This document shows, one piece after another, positions 30,739-39,659 of a stretch of DNA of 39,789 nt (position 1 is the stretch's first letter; each line of letters begins with the position of its first letter). The notes below the pieces were generated by a model. It worked only from the letters and a program-made list of their open reading frames with translations, was not told the DNA's origin and searched no databases. The position numbers were made by a program, and so were the translations under genes. The stretch is from an uncultured Saprospiraceae bacterium (GTDB lineage: Bacteria; Bacteroidota; Bacteroidia; Chitinophagales; Saprospiraceae). The DNA lies in the NCBI GenBank assembly GCA_938028705.1, contig CALIZI010000331.1:1-39789 (forward strand), written 5' to 3'.

Positions 30739-31908
30739 ATGCGTATCAATTCAATAGAACTCAATAATTTTAAATGTTTTGAAAAATTACATATCAAAAC
30801 ACCTAAGATTACTTTACTTACCGGAGCGAATAGTAGCGGGAAGAGTTCTGTTTTGCAGGGGGTTTTGGTGGCTGCTCAATCGCCCACTTTTCCGCATGAA
30901 TTATCATTGAATGGGGAATATGTGCAGCTTGGTAATTTTGAGACGGTTTCACATTTAAATAATAAAAAAAATATAATTGATATTGGCTTTGAAATTGAAT
31001 CTCAGGATAAATAAGGCGAGTTTGTAACAAGTTGGGAAATTAATGAAAAATTAAATCAAGCAAAATTCTATAAAACTATTTTTCGAGAAGATAATTTTGA
31101 AACAGAGTTGACGACAAAGGATCTAAATCATGGAATTTATCGTTCTATTTTTTCCGATTTAATCAATTTAAATTACGTGAGTGCCTACCGTTTACACCCC
31201 GAAAGAACTTATCTTCAAAATGGAACTTATACTGTAAAAATTGGTAAATTCGGTGAGCATCACACCAATCAAATTTTACTTTGGGAAGCAAATAAATCGC
31301 TTGAATATCAACAACTTGTAAATAATTTGCGAGGTATTGGTTTGGTAAATAATGTCCAATCCAATCAATTATCCGGTGGGCGTTATGAGTTACTCATTAA
31401 CAGTAAAAAAGGTGGCATTACTGCCTCGCTGAACGACGTAGGTTTCGGCATCAGCCAATTCCTCCCTATCGCAGTGGCAGATGTGCAAATGGGTAAAGAT
31501 TCGACCTTACTCGTGGAGCAACCCGAAATACATTTGCATCCCGAAATACAAGCAAATCTGGCAAATTATTTTACCCGACAAGCTAATGAGAATAATAAAA
31601 ATTATTTGATAGAAACCCATAGCGAATACTTGCTCAATCGCTTTCGCGCCTTAATCGTCAAAGGTGAATTGAAGGAAGAAGATATTGCGATTTATTATAT
31701 TCAAAATGACGGTCAAAAAGCCACCGTCCACGACCTTAAATTTACAACCGACGGACAAATACACAATGCCCCTGAAGATTTCTTTAAAACCTATATGATA
31801 GATGTCATGGACATCGCCCTCAATGCCCAAACTACCGATATTGACAGAAGATACAGCACTTTGGAAAGACCTTATAAACTTCCCCAAGCACACTGCAATC
31901 GTCAATAA
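30739..31908 (+). pseudogene. OLD/DUF3696-like AAA ATPase with in-frame TAA
   Basis: One frame covers a whole ATPase of about 390 codons but has TAA at 31012-31014 (codon 92). Before the stop: MRINSIELNNFKCFEKL and the Walker A GANSSGKSS (residues 29-37). After it, with no frame shift: GEFVTSWEINEK, the signature region DVGFGISQFLPI, Walker B STLLVEQPEIHLHP and LIETHSEYLLNR. Such small SMC-like ATPases often work with a nuclease in defence. As read, only the first 91 codons would be made, unless an internal start (for example 31108) yields a fragment lacking Walker A. The terminal residues (PYKLPQAHCNRQ) look atypical. No nuclease partner is adjacent. Confidence 0.85.
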
Positions 31909-31931
31909 TCGCCCGGAAAATTTACCCTACG

Positions 31932-32276
31932 ATGAATAAACACATTCACATAACAACCTTCATTTTCACCCTTACATTCCTGATCTTTGGCGGTCAGTTG
32001 TATGCCCAATCTCCACGCTTCACGCTGCTCACCAAAGCCGAAAAAACTATCTCCGGTAATTCCACGACATACAATATTCTCCCCGAAAATCCGTTTACAC
32101 AACAAACAATGGCACCCATCCCAAAAGCATATTGCTACGATGACCTCGCTATATTCTGTAAATTGGAAGTGAAACTCGAAAAAAAATTCAAAATTCCTAT
32201 CAAGATAAGATTAGGTGAAGTCAATTATGTAGAAATGCTCGAAGGTAAACCTTATACGCCTTGGAATATGTACTGA
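31932..32276 (+). CDS. Small secreted hypothetical protein
   Basis: A 114-residue protein. Residues 1-26 (MNKHIHITTFIFTLTFLIFGGQLYAQ) are a signal peptide. The mature part contains CYDDLAIFCKLEVKLEKKFKIPIKIRLGEVNYVEMLEG, a phrase common at the end of short Bacteroidota exported proteins. No catalytic residues are recognisable. It starts 23 bases after the end of the ATPase frame and could share its transcript. Confidence 0.7.
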   Translation: MNKHIHITTFIFTLTFLIFGGQLYAQSPRFTLLTKAEKTISGNSTTYNILPENPFTQQTMAPIPKAYCYDDLAIFCKLEVKLEKKFKIPIKIRLGEVNYVEMLEGKPYTPWNMY

Positions 32277-32456
32277 TTTTGAATAGTAAAATTAATTCCA
32301 TTCAAAAAAAGAATATTTAAAAACCACTAAAAACCACACCGCACTTTAAGATTATTCGACTATATCCGTTTTTGTTTGTCGGCATAATGATATGAAAAAT
32401 TGCCTGCCAATGAAAAGCGCAGTAGTCGTATTTTTCATTTTTAAAAGAATAATCTT

Positions 32457-33461
32457 ATGGAGCAATTACCTACACCGACCAAGTTATTTCCTTATCCTAA
32501 TTCTTGGTATGTCATCGAAAAATCCGACCAACTCAAACATGGTCAATTAATAGCAAAACGCATAGCCGGAAAAGATTTTGTTTTGTTTCGTACTCTTTCC
32601 GGTCTTGCCTGTCTTGCAGATGCTTACTGTCCTCATTTGGGCGGACATTTTGCTCATGGCGGACACGTCGAAGGTGAAAATATTGTTTGTCCGTTTCATC
32701 ATTTTTGTTTTGATACTAAAGGAACTTGTGTAAAAACAGGTTATGGTACAAAAGCACCACCAAAAGCCATTTTAAAAACCCACACGATTCAGGAAAAAAA
32801 CGGTTTTATTTTGTATTGGCATCATGAGCAGGCAGAACAACCGCAATGGGAAATTCCAGCGACAGATAATACCGATTGGACAAGCATAAAAACCGCCGAT
32901 TTTGTATTGAACAGTCATCCGCAGGAAACGACGGAAAATAGCGTAGATGTTGGACATTTTTCTATTGTACACAAATATTCCAATATTCATACCCTAAAAG
33001 ATTTGAGTACTGAAGGTGCGTATTTGAATGCCTCTTACGGATTCAACAGAGCATCGGCAGGATTGATTGGTAAAGGAACACAGGGCATAAAAGCCAAAAT
33101 AAATATACATGTTCATGGTTTGGGATACTCCTTCGTAGAAGTGGACTTGCCGGAAATGCAAATGCAAACAAGGCAGTATGTTTTTCCTACTCCGATAGAC
33201 GAGCATACTATAAATCTGAAAATCGGTATAAGCATCAATACAAAATTAAAACCTAGCAAAATACATCCTGCTTTATTCGCATTACCTAAAAATATATTAT
33301 TAAAAATCATCTTAAAAAAAGCCCTTGAGACCTATATCAATGATATAAGTCAGGACTTTGAAATATGGGAAAATAAAGCACATATTAGCCACCCGGCATT
33401 GGCAAAAGGAGATGGACCGATAAGGAAATACCGACAATGGGCAAGGCAGTTTTATGTATGA
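32457..33461 (+). CDS. Rieske-type non-haem iron oxygenase
   Basis: A 334-residue oxygenase. The Rieske 2Fe-2S ligands are CPH (C58, H60) and CPFHH (C78, H81), spaced as usual. The mononuclear iron site is in ENSVDVGHFSIVH (N161, D164, H167, H172), as in KshA-type and related Rieske oxygenases. The order and length fit an oxygenase alpha subunit. The substrate is not evident; the similarity to KshA suggests a sterol, but that is a guess. No reductase gene is next to it. The intradiol dioxygenase 150 bases downstream may belong to the same type of metabolism. Confidence 0.9.
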   Translation: MEQLPTPTKLFPYPNSWYVIEKSDQLKHGQLIAKRIAGKDFVLFRTLSGLACLADAYCPHLGGHFAHGGHVEGENIVCPFHHFCFDTKGTCVKTGYGTKAPPKAILKTHTIQEKNGFILYWHHEQAEQPQWEIPATDNTDWTSIKTADFVLNSHPQETTENSVDVGHFSIVHKYSNIHTLKDLSTEGAYLNASYGFNRASAGLIGKGTQGIKAKINIHVHGLGYSFVEVDLPEMQMQTRQYVFPTPIDEHTINLKIGISINTKLKPSKIHPALFALPKNILLKIILKKALETYINDISQDFEIWENKAHISHPALAKGDGPIRKYRQWARQFYV

Positions 33462-33613
33462 AAAATTATTTTTATAAAAATAAAATCACATTATCACATT
33501 ACGTATATCATTGATTTGCAACACATTCAATTAAAATAATATTTTTTAGTATTTCATTAAGAGACTATTACTGACTTTGTGCGTTAAAAGGATAGCCCAT
33601 ACTCAAATCTAAA

Positions 33614-34225
33614 ATGAGAAAAATGAATAGAAAAGAGTTTTTAATGGCGGGTTCTCTGACGGTATTTTCAGTTTCGGTTTTTGGTAAAGTCCAAGCCACA
33701 GGCAATGACTTTACAGGCGATTGTGAAACGACGAATGATATTTTAGGACCCTTTTATCGTGTAGATGCCCCTGTGCGTAATGACTTGACAGTTAAGGGTT
33801 TGAAGGGTACGGTAGTCGAATTGAAGGGCAGAGTATTTCGTCAGGATTGTGTGACACCGATTGAAAATGCAATGGTCGAAATTTGGCATTGCGACACAGA
33901 CGGTGAGTACGATAATAACTCCAAACATTTTCACCAACGCGGCAAATGGTTCTCCGATGCAGAGGGCAACTATGCTTTCAAAACTATCCTGCCCGGCAAG
34001 TACCTCAACGGCAATCAATATCGTCCGGCGCATATTCATTTTCGGGTAAGCGCAGCAGGTAGTCGTGAGCTGATTTCTCAACTCTATTTTCAAGGCGACC
34101 CACATATTACTAATGACCCGTGGGCAAGTAAAAAAGAAGCGGAACGCAGAATTTTACCGATTACTTTGGAAGATACTCGTGGAAATCTGACCGTCGTTTT
34201 TGATATATTTTTAAATAATGATTAA
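33614..34225 (+). CDS. Intradiol ring-cleavage dioxygenase-like protein
   Basis: A 203-residue protein. The N-terminus MNRKEFLMAGSLTVFSVSVF is a signal-like segment, possibly Tat-derived but with only one Arg. The catalytic part has VEIWHCDTDGEYDN (Y99), ILPGKYLNGNQYRPAHIHF (Y130, H140, H142), the Tyr2-His2 Fe(III) site of intradiol dioxygenases. Secreted members of this family are found in Bacteroidota with uncertain substrates. It lies downstream of the Rieske oxygenase gene in the same direction, and the mobile-element cluster begins right behind its stop. Confidence 0.88.
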   Translation: MRKMNRKEFLMAGSLTVFSVSVFGKVQATGNDFTGDCETTNDILGPFYRVDAPVRNDLTVKGLKGTVVELKGRVFRQDCVTPIENAMVEIWHCDTDGEYDNNSKHFHQRGKWFSDAEGNYAFKTILPGKYLNGNQYRPAHIHFRVSAAGSRELISQLYFQGDPHITNDPWASKKEAERRILPITLEDTRGNLTVVFDIFLNND

Positions 34226-34256
34226 TGGTGAATGGTTAATGATTAATGTCGTTTAA

Positions 34257-34410
34257 CAATGTGTTCGCCAAATTGGGTATTCAGTGTTTTTTAATTATTA
34301 ATAAAATTAAATTATAATTTATATTTAATTAAAAATAAATTATTTACAAAAATAAAAATAAATAAACTATTCACGTTCGATTTGTAATTTTTAATTTGGC
34401 GAACACATTG
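34257..34410. mobile_element. 154-bp MITE, copy 2
   Basis: The ends are perfect 18-bp inverted repeats, CAATGTGTTCGCCAAATT at 34257-34274 and its complement at 34393-34410. The direct repeat GTTTAA (34251-34256 and 34411-34416) is the 6-bp target duplication. It has the same length as the copy at 2588. The AT-rich interior is non-coding. Its insertion interrupts the left end of another inverted-repeat element. Confidence 0.92.
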
Positions 34411-34463
34411 GTTTAATTAAGCCTTTTTTTACAAATATTGTTTTAATTTAAAATGCGTAGTGG

Positions 34464-34542
34464 ACGTAAAACGATTTTGCAAATCGTCACGCAAATAGGC
34501 GACATTCTAACGCGAATTACGATTTACAAAATCGTTTTACGT
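34464..34542. repeat. Inner hairpin of the outer element
   Basis: The arms of 24 bases (ACGTAAAACGATTTT... and its complement) differ by one base, around a 31-base loop. Probably part of the outer inverted-repeat element. Confidence 0.75.
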
Positions 34543-34679
34543 TTCTGTCAAAATTTAAATTTATATATTTTTATTTTAACAAAATATAAAAATAATCGCT
34601 TAATTAAACGACATTAGGTTAATGATTTTTTGCGTAGCAAAAATGAAAATATTAATCATTAACCGTTAAACATTAATCG

Positions 34680-35240
34680 TTATTTTTCATTCCACCTATA
34701 CGTGTTAATGTCGAATCCGGCAAGGTCGAGGATGCGATCAACAACGGTAGCAGAAAGTGCTTCAATCGTGGCGGGACGACTGTAAAAAGAGGGAACGGCG
34801 GGGCAGATAATTCCACCGGCTTCGGTAATGGTTTTCATGTTGTTGATATGAATAAGACTGAGTGGTGTTTCGCGGGTAACGAGTATCAGACGACGGCGTT
34901 CTTTGAGAACGACATCGGCAGCACGGGTCGTCAGGTCATTGGAAACTCCCGTAGCAATGCGCCCCAATACGCCCATAGAGCAAGGGCAAACGAACATAGT
35001 ATCATACTTGGCCGAACCGGAGGCGAAAGGTGCCATAAAATCCATTTTGTCATAAAAGTCAAAATCGTAATTTTTATAGTCCTCATTGCCGAGTTCATGC
35101 GTCCAATTATAGCGTGCATTATCACTCATAACGACCCCGACTGCGGTGGTTTGGGCAGACAATTCGTGAAGTTTATCCAAAAGAATTTTGGCATAAATTG
35201 AACCGCTTGAACCACCTATTGCAACAACTACTTTTTTCAT
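34680..35240 (-). CDS. ubiX: UbiX-type flavin prenyltransferase
   Basis: A 186-residue flavin prenyltransferase. It makes prenylated FMN, the cofactor of UbiD-type decarboxylases. The motifs are VVVAIGGSSGSIYAKILLDKL (FMN binding), VVMSDNAR, CPCSMGVLGRIATGVSNDLTTRAADVVLKERRRLILVTRETPLSLIHINNM and GGIICPAVPSFYSRP. The length fits. No ubiD gene is in the window. It is convergent with the dioxygenase region and separated from it by the mobile elements. The 337-base gap behind its start (35241-35577) is AT-rich, with a weak GTTAATCAG/CTGATTAAC repeat and no gene. Confidence 0.95.
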   Translation of the reverse strand: MKKVVVAIGGSSGSIYAKILLDKLHELSAQTTAVGVVMSDNARYNWTHELGNEDYKNYDFDFYDKMDFMAPFASGSAKYDTMFVCPCSMGVLGRIATGVSNDLTTRAADVVLKERRRLILVTRETPLSLIHINNMKTITEAGGIICPAVPSFYSRPATIEALSATVVDRILDLAGFDINTYRWNEK

Positions 35241-35577
35241 CCGTATTAAATTTGTACTTTTGGTATCAATTTTGACTTAAACGCAATGGATGTCATAACA
35301 AATAAGAACATTTATTGTTTTAATGTACATAAATATATCAAACTCATTTAAGTGAATATATAAAGGATAATATTCTCATTTTCAAGCACCTTTTATATTT
35401 CCGAATTTCACACTTGATACTTGAATTTTGGAGGTTAGTTAATCAGGTTAAGTACAAGGGGTTAAAACTCGCTTGGACAAAATAAAAAACTATGACGTGA
35501 TAATGTGATTAACCAATCAACTGATTAACGACTACCCGAAATCCATATTGATACTCCGTTCACAAAAAATAATTCTA

Positions 35578-36231
35578 ATGAGTAAATTACTGTCTGGTCT
35601 GTTCTTTTTTGCCTTGATTTTAGGTTCCTTTGCCTTCACACACACCAACTCCCCTGCCGAAGCTGAAAACAAAGTAAAATGGTACACTTGGGAGCAAGCC
35701 GTTGCCGCCAATGAAAAAGTAAAGAAGAAGATTTTTGTTGATATTTATACCCAGTGGTGTGGCTGGTGCAAGCGTATGGACAAAACAACATTCAATGACC
35801 CACTGGTGGCTGCTTATCTTTCCAAGCACTATTATGCTGTAAAATTGGATGGCGAACAAAAAGATGACATCCTCTTCAAAGGTTATAATTTCACTTACAA
35901 AGCTCTTCAAAGAAGGGGCTATCACGAACTTGCCGCTGCATTGTTGGACAATAAATTGTCGTATCCGACGACAGTTTTCCTGACCGAAGATTTTAAGGTG
36001 GATCAACGCCTTCCCGGTTATCTTAATGCTGATAAAATGCTTGCCGTATTGACGTATATTGCTGAGGAGAAAACAAAATCCACGCCTATGCCGTGGAAGC
36101 AGTATGAGCAGCAATTTAACCGTAGCCACATACGCAACGGAAGTATATTAAAAACGCCTCCTAAAACGAATAGAACAGTTCCAAAACCAAATGTGGTCAA
36201 CAACAAGTTACCAAACAATTCTGAAGATTAA
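35578..36231 (+). CDS. Secreted thioredoxin-like protein 1
   Basis: About 217 residues from ATG 35578, which begins a signal peptide (MSKLLSGLFFFALILGSFAF); the frame is open ten codons further upstream but without a signal. The domain is thioredoxin-like: WYTWEQAVAANEKVKKKIFVDIYTQWCGWCKRMDKTTF with the active site CGWC, and the cis-Pro strand SYPTTVFLTED. It is similar to thiol-disulfide proteins that act in the periplasm. A tail of about 35 residues rich in Asn, Pro and Lys is missing in the paralog at 36332. The two genes are tandem duplicates. Confidence 0.88.
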   Translation: MSKLLSGLFFFALILGSFAFTHTNSPAEAENKVKWYTWEQAVAANEKVKKKIFVDIYTQWCGWCKRMDKTTFNDPLVAAYLSKHYYAVKLDGEQKDDILFKGYNFTYKALQRRGYHELAAALLDNKLSYPTTVFLTEDFKVDQRLPGYLNADKMLAVLTYIAEEKTKSTPMPWKQYEQQFNRSHIRNGSILKTPPKTNRTVPKPNVVNNKLPNNSED

Positions 36232-36303
36232 AATTCCAAGCACCAAATTCCAAATAACAAATTAGCAAAACGCATCTGAATTGGAATTTGGTGCTTGGAA
36301 TTT
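36231..36303. repeat. Inverted repeat behind thioredoxin-like gene 1
   Basis: Perfect 23-base arms (AAATTCCAAGCACCAAATTC... and complement) around a 27-base loop. It starts at the stop codon and may end transcription or protect the RNA. Confidence 0.8.
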
Positions 36304-36331
36304 GGAATTTCACTTTAACTATTATTTTTTT

Positions 36332-36922
36332 ATGAAAAACATTGTATTCGGTTTATTCCTTTCTATGATTGTATCGGGCTTATTTGCCTTCAAATTTGCT
36401 GCCCCTGATAGCGACACTCCAAATGCAGAAGTCAACTGGTACACTTGGGAGGAAGCTGTTGCAGCCAATGCCGTACACAAAAAAAGAGTATATGTTGATA
36501 TTTATACCGACTGGTGTGGTCCGTGTAAATTTATGGACAGAACCACCTTTCGTGACCCGCAAGTCGTCAATTATCTCAACGAGCATTTTTATCCCGTAAA
36601 ATTAAACGCTGAACGTAAAGAGCCTTTGACGTATGATGGCATCACGCATGTCTATACGCCTTATCAAAAAACGGGCTATCATCAGTTTGCCGCTGCTCTG
36701 ATGGACGGTAAACTCTCCTACCCGACCAGTGTATTTTTGACAGAAGATTTAGTGATTGAACAACGCCTTGCAGGTACGCTCAATCCGATTAAAATGCACA
36801 AGGTACTTACCTACATTGTTGAAGAAACGACAAAATCCAATCCGCTTTCATGGAAAGAATATCAGGAACAATATGACCTGAGATATTTACAAGAAAAGGT
36901 GAAAAAATCGGGGTCTAATTAA
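36332..36922 (+). CDS. Secreted thioredoxin-like protein 2
   Basis: About 196 residues from ATG 36332 (MKNIVFGLFLSMIVSGLFAF, a signal peptide). The motif VNWYTWEEAVAANAVHKKRVYVDIYTDWCGPCK has the classical CGPC active site, unlike CGWC in the first copy. Further shared blocks are FYPVKLNAE, GYHQFAAALMDGKLSYPTSVFLTED and LTYIVEETTKSNPLSWKEYQEQY. It arose by tandem duplication from the same ancestor, with different redox centres. It is probably a periplasmic thiol-disulfide protein. It is followed by its own large stem-loop. Confidence 0.88.
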   Translation: MKNIVFGLFLSMIVSGLFAFKFAAPDSDTPNAEVNWYTWEEAVAANAVHKKRVYVDIYTDWCGPCKFMDRTTFRDPQVVNYLNEHFYPVKLNAERKEPLTYDGITHVYTPYQKTGYHQFAAALMDGKLSYPTSVFLTEDLVIEQRLAGTLNPIKMHKVLTYIVEETTKSNPLSWKEYQEQYDLRYLQEKVKKSGSN

Positions 36923-36928
36923 TCATTT

Positions 36929-37000
36929 AAATGCCAAATTCTAAAAATCAAATTCCAAAAATCATAAATCTTGGAATTTGATTTTTGGAATTTGGCATTT
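36929..37000 (+). terminator. Inverted repeat behind thioredoxin-like gene 2
   Basis: Arms of 30 bases (AAATGCCAAATTCTAAAAAT... and complement, one mismatch) with a 12-base loop, followed by ATTTTTTG. A terminator-like stem, also sharing the TTGGAATTTG theme with the repeat at 36231. Confidence 0.7.
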
Positions 37001-37164
37001 ATTTTTTGTACGTTGATACAACCAATTGGTCACATACTACGTCTATTTTGAAGCAACCATAACTAAAATTTATTTTTTTATATTAAATAATGTACTTTTA
37101 CGGTTATCATCAAACATGCGACGAGTATGCACTAATTTCTTTACCCAACACACTATCACGTATC

Positions 37165-38598
37165 ATGAAGAAACTTTTATCCCTGTTGGCTCCTATCTTA
37201 CTTACTTTATCTGCTTTTGCACAAGGCAGCAACAACTGTAATAATAACAGTCTTTCACTTCTCAATATTGGTGGTCCTGAGATTACTCCATTGTGTGAAA
37301 ATATGCCTAGCGAGACATTAATGATTAATGAGGCTCCTGATTTATCTCATATCGGTTTTTTCATTACTGATTTGAGTCAACCTGCGAATAATGGTGCAGG
37401 TAAAGCTGTTGTTGCAAGAGATGACGATGGAACTTTTGTTCCTGCGGATTTAGAGCTTGAATATAATAACTTTTTCGCGATAAGTCCATTTGGTTATAAT
37501 CTCGCCGATTTTCAAGGTCTCGTTGATGTCATTTTCAGTAATTATGCCAATGGCTATCCTTGTTGCGAGTATATAGATGGTGTCACCAAAGACTTTTGCC
37601 AAATCCTTCATTCGGCAGGCATCTTCAGTGCAAATGACGTTGACAGTTTTGATGACGTATGGGCTATTGTCAACACAATAGATAGTTCCACAGGAGACAA
37701 CATCTCAATAGAAACTTTTGTAAGTAAATTTCAAAAGATTCAAACAGCCCTTGACCAAATACCCATCAACTGCCAATATATATCTGACTATTGCTACGCC
37801 ATAGGCGATAACGAAAAAACATACGAAGTCAAAGAAATACCTACCGTGGAGATTGACGCAACTACTCCTAATCGAATTACGATTAATGCAGAGATTAGCA
37901 GCGGAATCCTCCTATATTCCTTAGATGAAATCAACTGGCAATCAGAGAATACATTTTATGGTACACCCTCCATGGGTATGGCTTATGTGAAAGAAGACAT
38001 ATCCGGTTGTATTCAAGAAAAAAGTTTTTTCAATACCAATCTTAGTGCAGAACTCACTAATTTTGAAGGCAAAATCGAAAATAACATTACCATTCTTGAG
38101 TGGACAACAGCCACCGAAACCAGCAATGATTATTTTGGTATAGAGCGTGCTTCTAATGCCACTGACTTTATTGAAATAGCCAGAGTAGATGGTGCCGGCT
38201 TCTCTTCAAATGAGCGAAATTATACTTTCAAAGACATTACACCACTAACGGGTACTAGTTATTACCGTTTGATGATGTATGACTTTGATGGTTATTCTAA
38301 AGAGTCAGAAGTAGAAAATATAAAACGTGAGGAATTTCAAGGTTTTACCATTCTCTCTATCGGGCCAAACCCGAGTGCCAAAATGATTAACATCTCCATT
38401 GTCAATAAAGAACCCGGCGAAATCAAATATCTCATCTATGATGTTGCCGGAAGAAAAGCACGTGAGGATACACAAGAATTAGTGGAAGGTATCAATAATT
38501 TTACCATTGATGCTACCATGATGGGTACAGGTATGTACTTATTCACTGCCTCCAAAGGCGGTGGCACTGTCAGTACCTACAAATTTGTGATGCACTAA
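37165..38598 (+). CDS. Secreted protein with type IX sorting domain
   Basis: About 477 residues from ATG 37165, which starts a signal peptide (MKKLLSLLAPILLTLSAFAQG); the longer frame from 37090 has no signal. The N-terminal half is unidentified and holds cysteines (NGYPCCEYID, DFCQIL, INCQYISDYCYAIGD). The C-terminal half has ELTNFEGKIENNITILEWTTATETSNDYFGIERASN, a motif common ahead of sorting domains in Bacteroidota, and a final type IX sorting domain (LSIGPNPSAKMINISIV ... YDVAGRKAR ... GTGMYLFTASKGGG). It should be secreted across the outer membrane. The function of the N-terminus is unknown. Confidence 0.85.
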   Translation: MKKLLSLLAPILLTLSAFAQGSNNCNNNSLSLLNIGGPEITPLCENMPSETLMINEAPDLSHIGFFITDLSQPANNGAGKAVVARDDDGTFVPADLELEYNNFFAISPFGYNLADFQGLVDVIFSNYANGYPCCEYIDGVTKDFCQILHSAGIFSANDVDSFDDVWAIVNTIDSSTGDNISIETFVSKFQKIQTALDQIPINCQYISDYCYAIGDNEKTYEVKEIPTVEIDATTPNRITINAEISSGILLYSLDEINWQSENTFYGTPSMGMAYVKEDISGCIQEKSFFNTNLSAELTNFEGKIENNITILEWTTATETSNDYFGIERASNATDFIEIARVDGAGFSSNERNYTFKDITPLTGTSYYRLMMYDFDGYSKESEVENIKREEFQGFTILSIGPNPSAKMINISIVNKEPGEIKYLIYDVAGRKAREDTQELVEGINNFTIDATMMGTGMYLFTASKGGGTVSTYKFVMH

Positions 38599-38642
38599 TT
38601 GTAGTGATTAGCGTATTTCCCATTAAAGAAATTAGTATAAAA

Positions 38643-38677
38643 AAGGACGAAATTGATGATTCAATTTCGTCCTTTTT
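38643..38677. terminator. Bidirectional terminator between convergent genes
   Basis: The arms AAAGGACGAAATTG and CAATTTCGTCCTTT with a short loop, preceded by an A-run and followed by a T-run. It can serve both the sorting-domain gene and the repressor gene. Confidence 0.8.
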
Positions 38678-38746
38678 TATTTTTAAATATGACAAATTTC
38701 GACATTCAATATTCCTTGTTCATTATTCGATATTCAACTTGCCTAA

Positions 38747-39577
38747 TCAGTTCTTCAATGACTGTTCAATTGTCTTAGTCAGATTTTCAATGAGTTTACT
38801 TTGGTTCTGAATGGTACTTTGGAGTTCCTGCATTTCTTTGTGCAAATAATTTTTGATATTCTGCGGAGAAGGCAGGAACGGACTAAGTTTGGCACGTACA
38901 TACCAAATCTCACGTATATCACCCAAATCCATACGGAAAGGCTCGTAAAAAGTATTATCTGAAATCAACTCAAGCTGCTTCTCTTCTTTCAGATAATTGG
39001 TCACACGCTTCACCAATACATCACCGCGTGTCACCACCACATACACATAATTATCCTTAATAGAACTCTGCCAAAGTGTCGGTTCAAGATAGCTGCAAAT
39101 CACCTTATCACCTTCAAACAAGGTCGGTTCCATACTATCGCCCGCCACATCAAACGAGCGATGCGTACCCACTTTATACTTATAATCAGGCAACGAATAG
39201 GTCGGCAAATCCTGAATAAAAGTCGGGTCGGTCATCTGCCCTGCGTAGCCTGCTTGTGCGGGTACAGGCACATGCACAATGCGTTCATCTTCCAGCGAAT
39301 TGGTCACAATAGTCAACACCCGAAAACCTTTATGGTCCTCCTCACTCATAAACATCGGACCTTCACCCGTATAAATATATACCGGATTAATCTTATACTT
39401 TTCTACCGCCTTGCGTAACAGTTCAATCGTCACATCTCGCCTGCCCTTTAAAATTTCACTTAGGCTTTGTGGCAAATATTCTAGTGAAAGCGCAAATTGA
39501 CGACTCGACCTCACTTGATTCTCTTCACGCAGTTTATTATGGCACTTGATAAATCGTTGGGTGACTACACTATTCAT
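38747..39577 (-). CDS. XRE/S24-type repressor with C-terminal coiled coil
   Basis: A 276-residue LexA/CI-like regulator. The N-terminal HTH covers about residues 1-72 (FALSLEYLPQSLSEILKGRRDVTIELLRKAV, ending KINPVYIYTGEGPMF). A possible self-cleavage Ala-Gly is in VPVPAQAGYAG (A109-G110). The S24 domain has Ser148 in DVAGDSMEPTLFEGD and Lys190 in GDVLVKRV. The last 45 residues form a coiled coil (MQELQSTIQNQSKLIENLTKTIEQ). Such proteins repress phage or stress genes and inactivate themselves upon RecA activation, or only use the fold as a dimeriser. No phage genes are beside it. Confidence 0.88.
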   Translation of the reverse strand: MNSVVTQRFIKCHNKLREENQVRSSRQFALSLEYLPQSLSEILKGRRDVTIELLRKAVEKYKINPVYIYTGEGPMFMSEEDHKGFRVLTIVTNSLEDERIVHVPVPAQAGYAGQMTDPTFIQDLPTYSLPDYKYKVGTHRSFDVAGDSMEPTLFEGDKVICSYLEPTLWQSSIKDNYVYVVVTRGDVLVKRVTNYLKEEKQLELISDNTFYEPFRMDLGDIREIWYVRAKLSPFLPSPQNIKNYLHKEMQELQSTIQNQSKLIENLTKTIEQSLKN

Positions 39578-39599
39578 AATATTAATTGATTGGTTAACT

Positions 39600-39610
39600 T
39601 GACAATGTCA
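39600..39610. promoter_or_regulatory. Possible operator TGACAATGTCA
   Basis: An 11-base dyad TGACA-A-TGTCA lies 22 bases upstream of the repressor start, where an autoregulatory operator would be expected. Confidence 0.35.
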
Positions 39611-39659
39611 TGTTTTAAAAATAAAAATATGTTTGTGTTTAACATGGGATATTTTTTCC

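Larger units (their letters stand above)
34244..34616. mobile_element. Outer inverted-repeat element, split by a MITE
   Basis: The left end TAATGTCGTTTAA (34244-34256) continues after the MITE as TTAAGC (34417-34422). Joined through one GTTTAA, it reads TAATGTCGTTTAATTAAGC, the exact reverse complement of 34598-34616. Without the MITE and one target copy, the element is about 213 bp. It contains an inner 24-base inverted repeat (ACGTAAAACGATTTTGCAAA..., 34464-34487 and 34519-34542, one mismatch). The gap 34226-34679 otherwise holds only short ATTAATCATTAACC-type repeats and no gene. Confidence 0.7.

Noticed and set aside
2220-31014. Reassigned TAA codon as explanation of the two interrupted genes
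   Set aside because: Almost all other genes in the window end at TAA with correct C-termini, so general reassignment is excluded. Local nonsense mutations are simpler.
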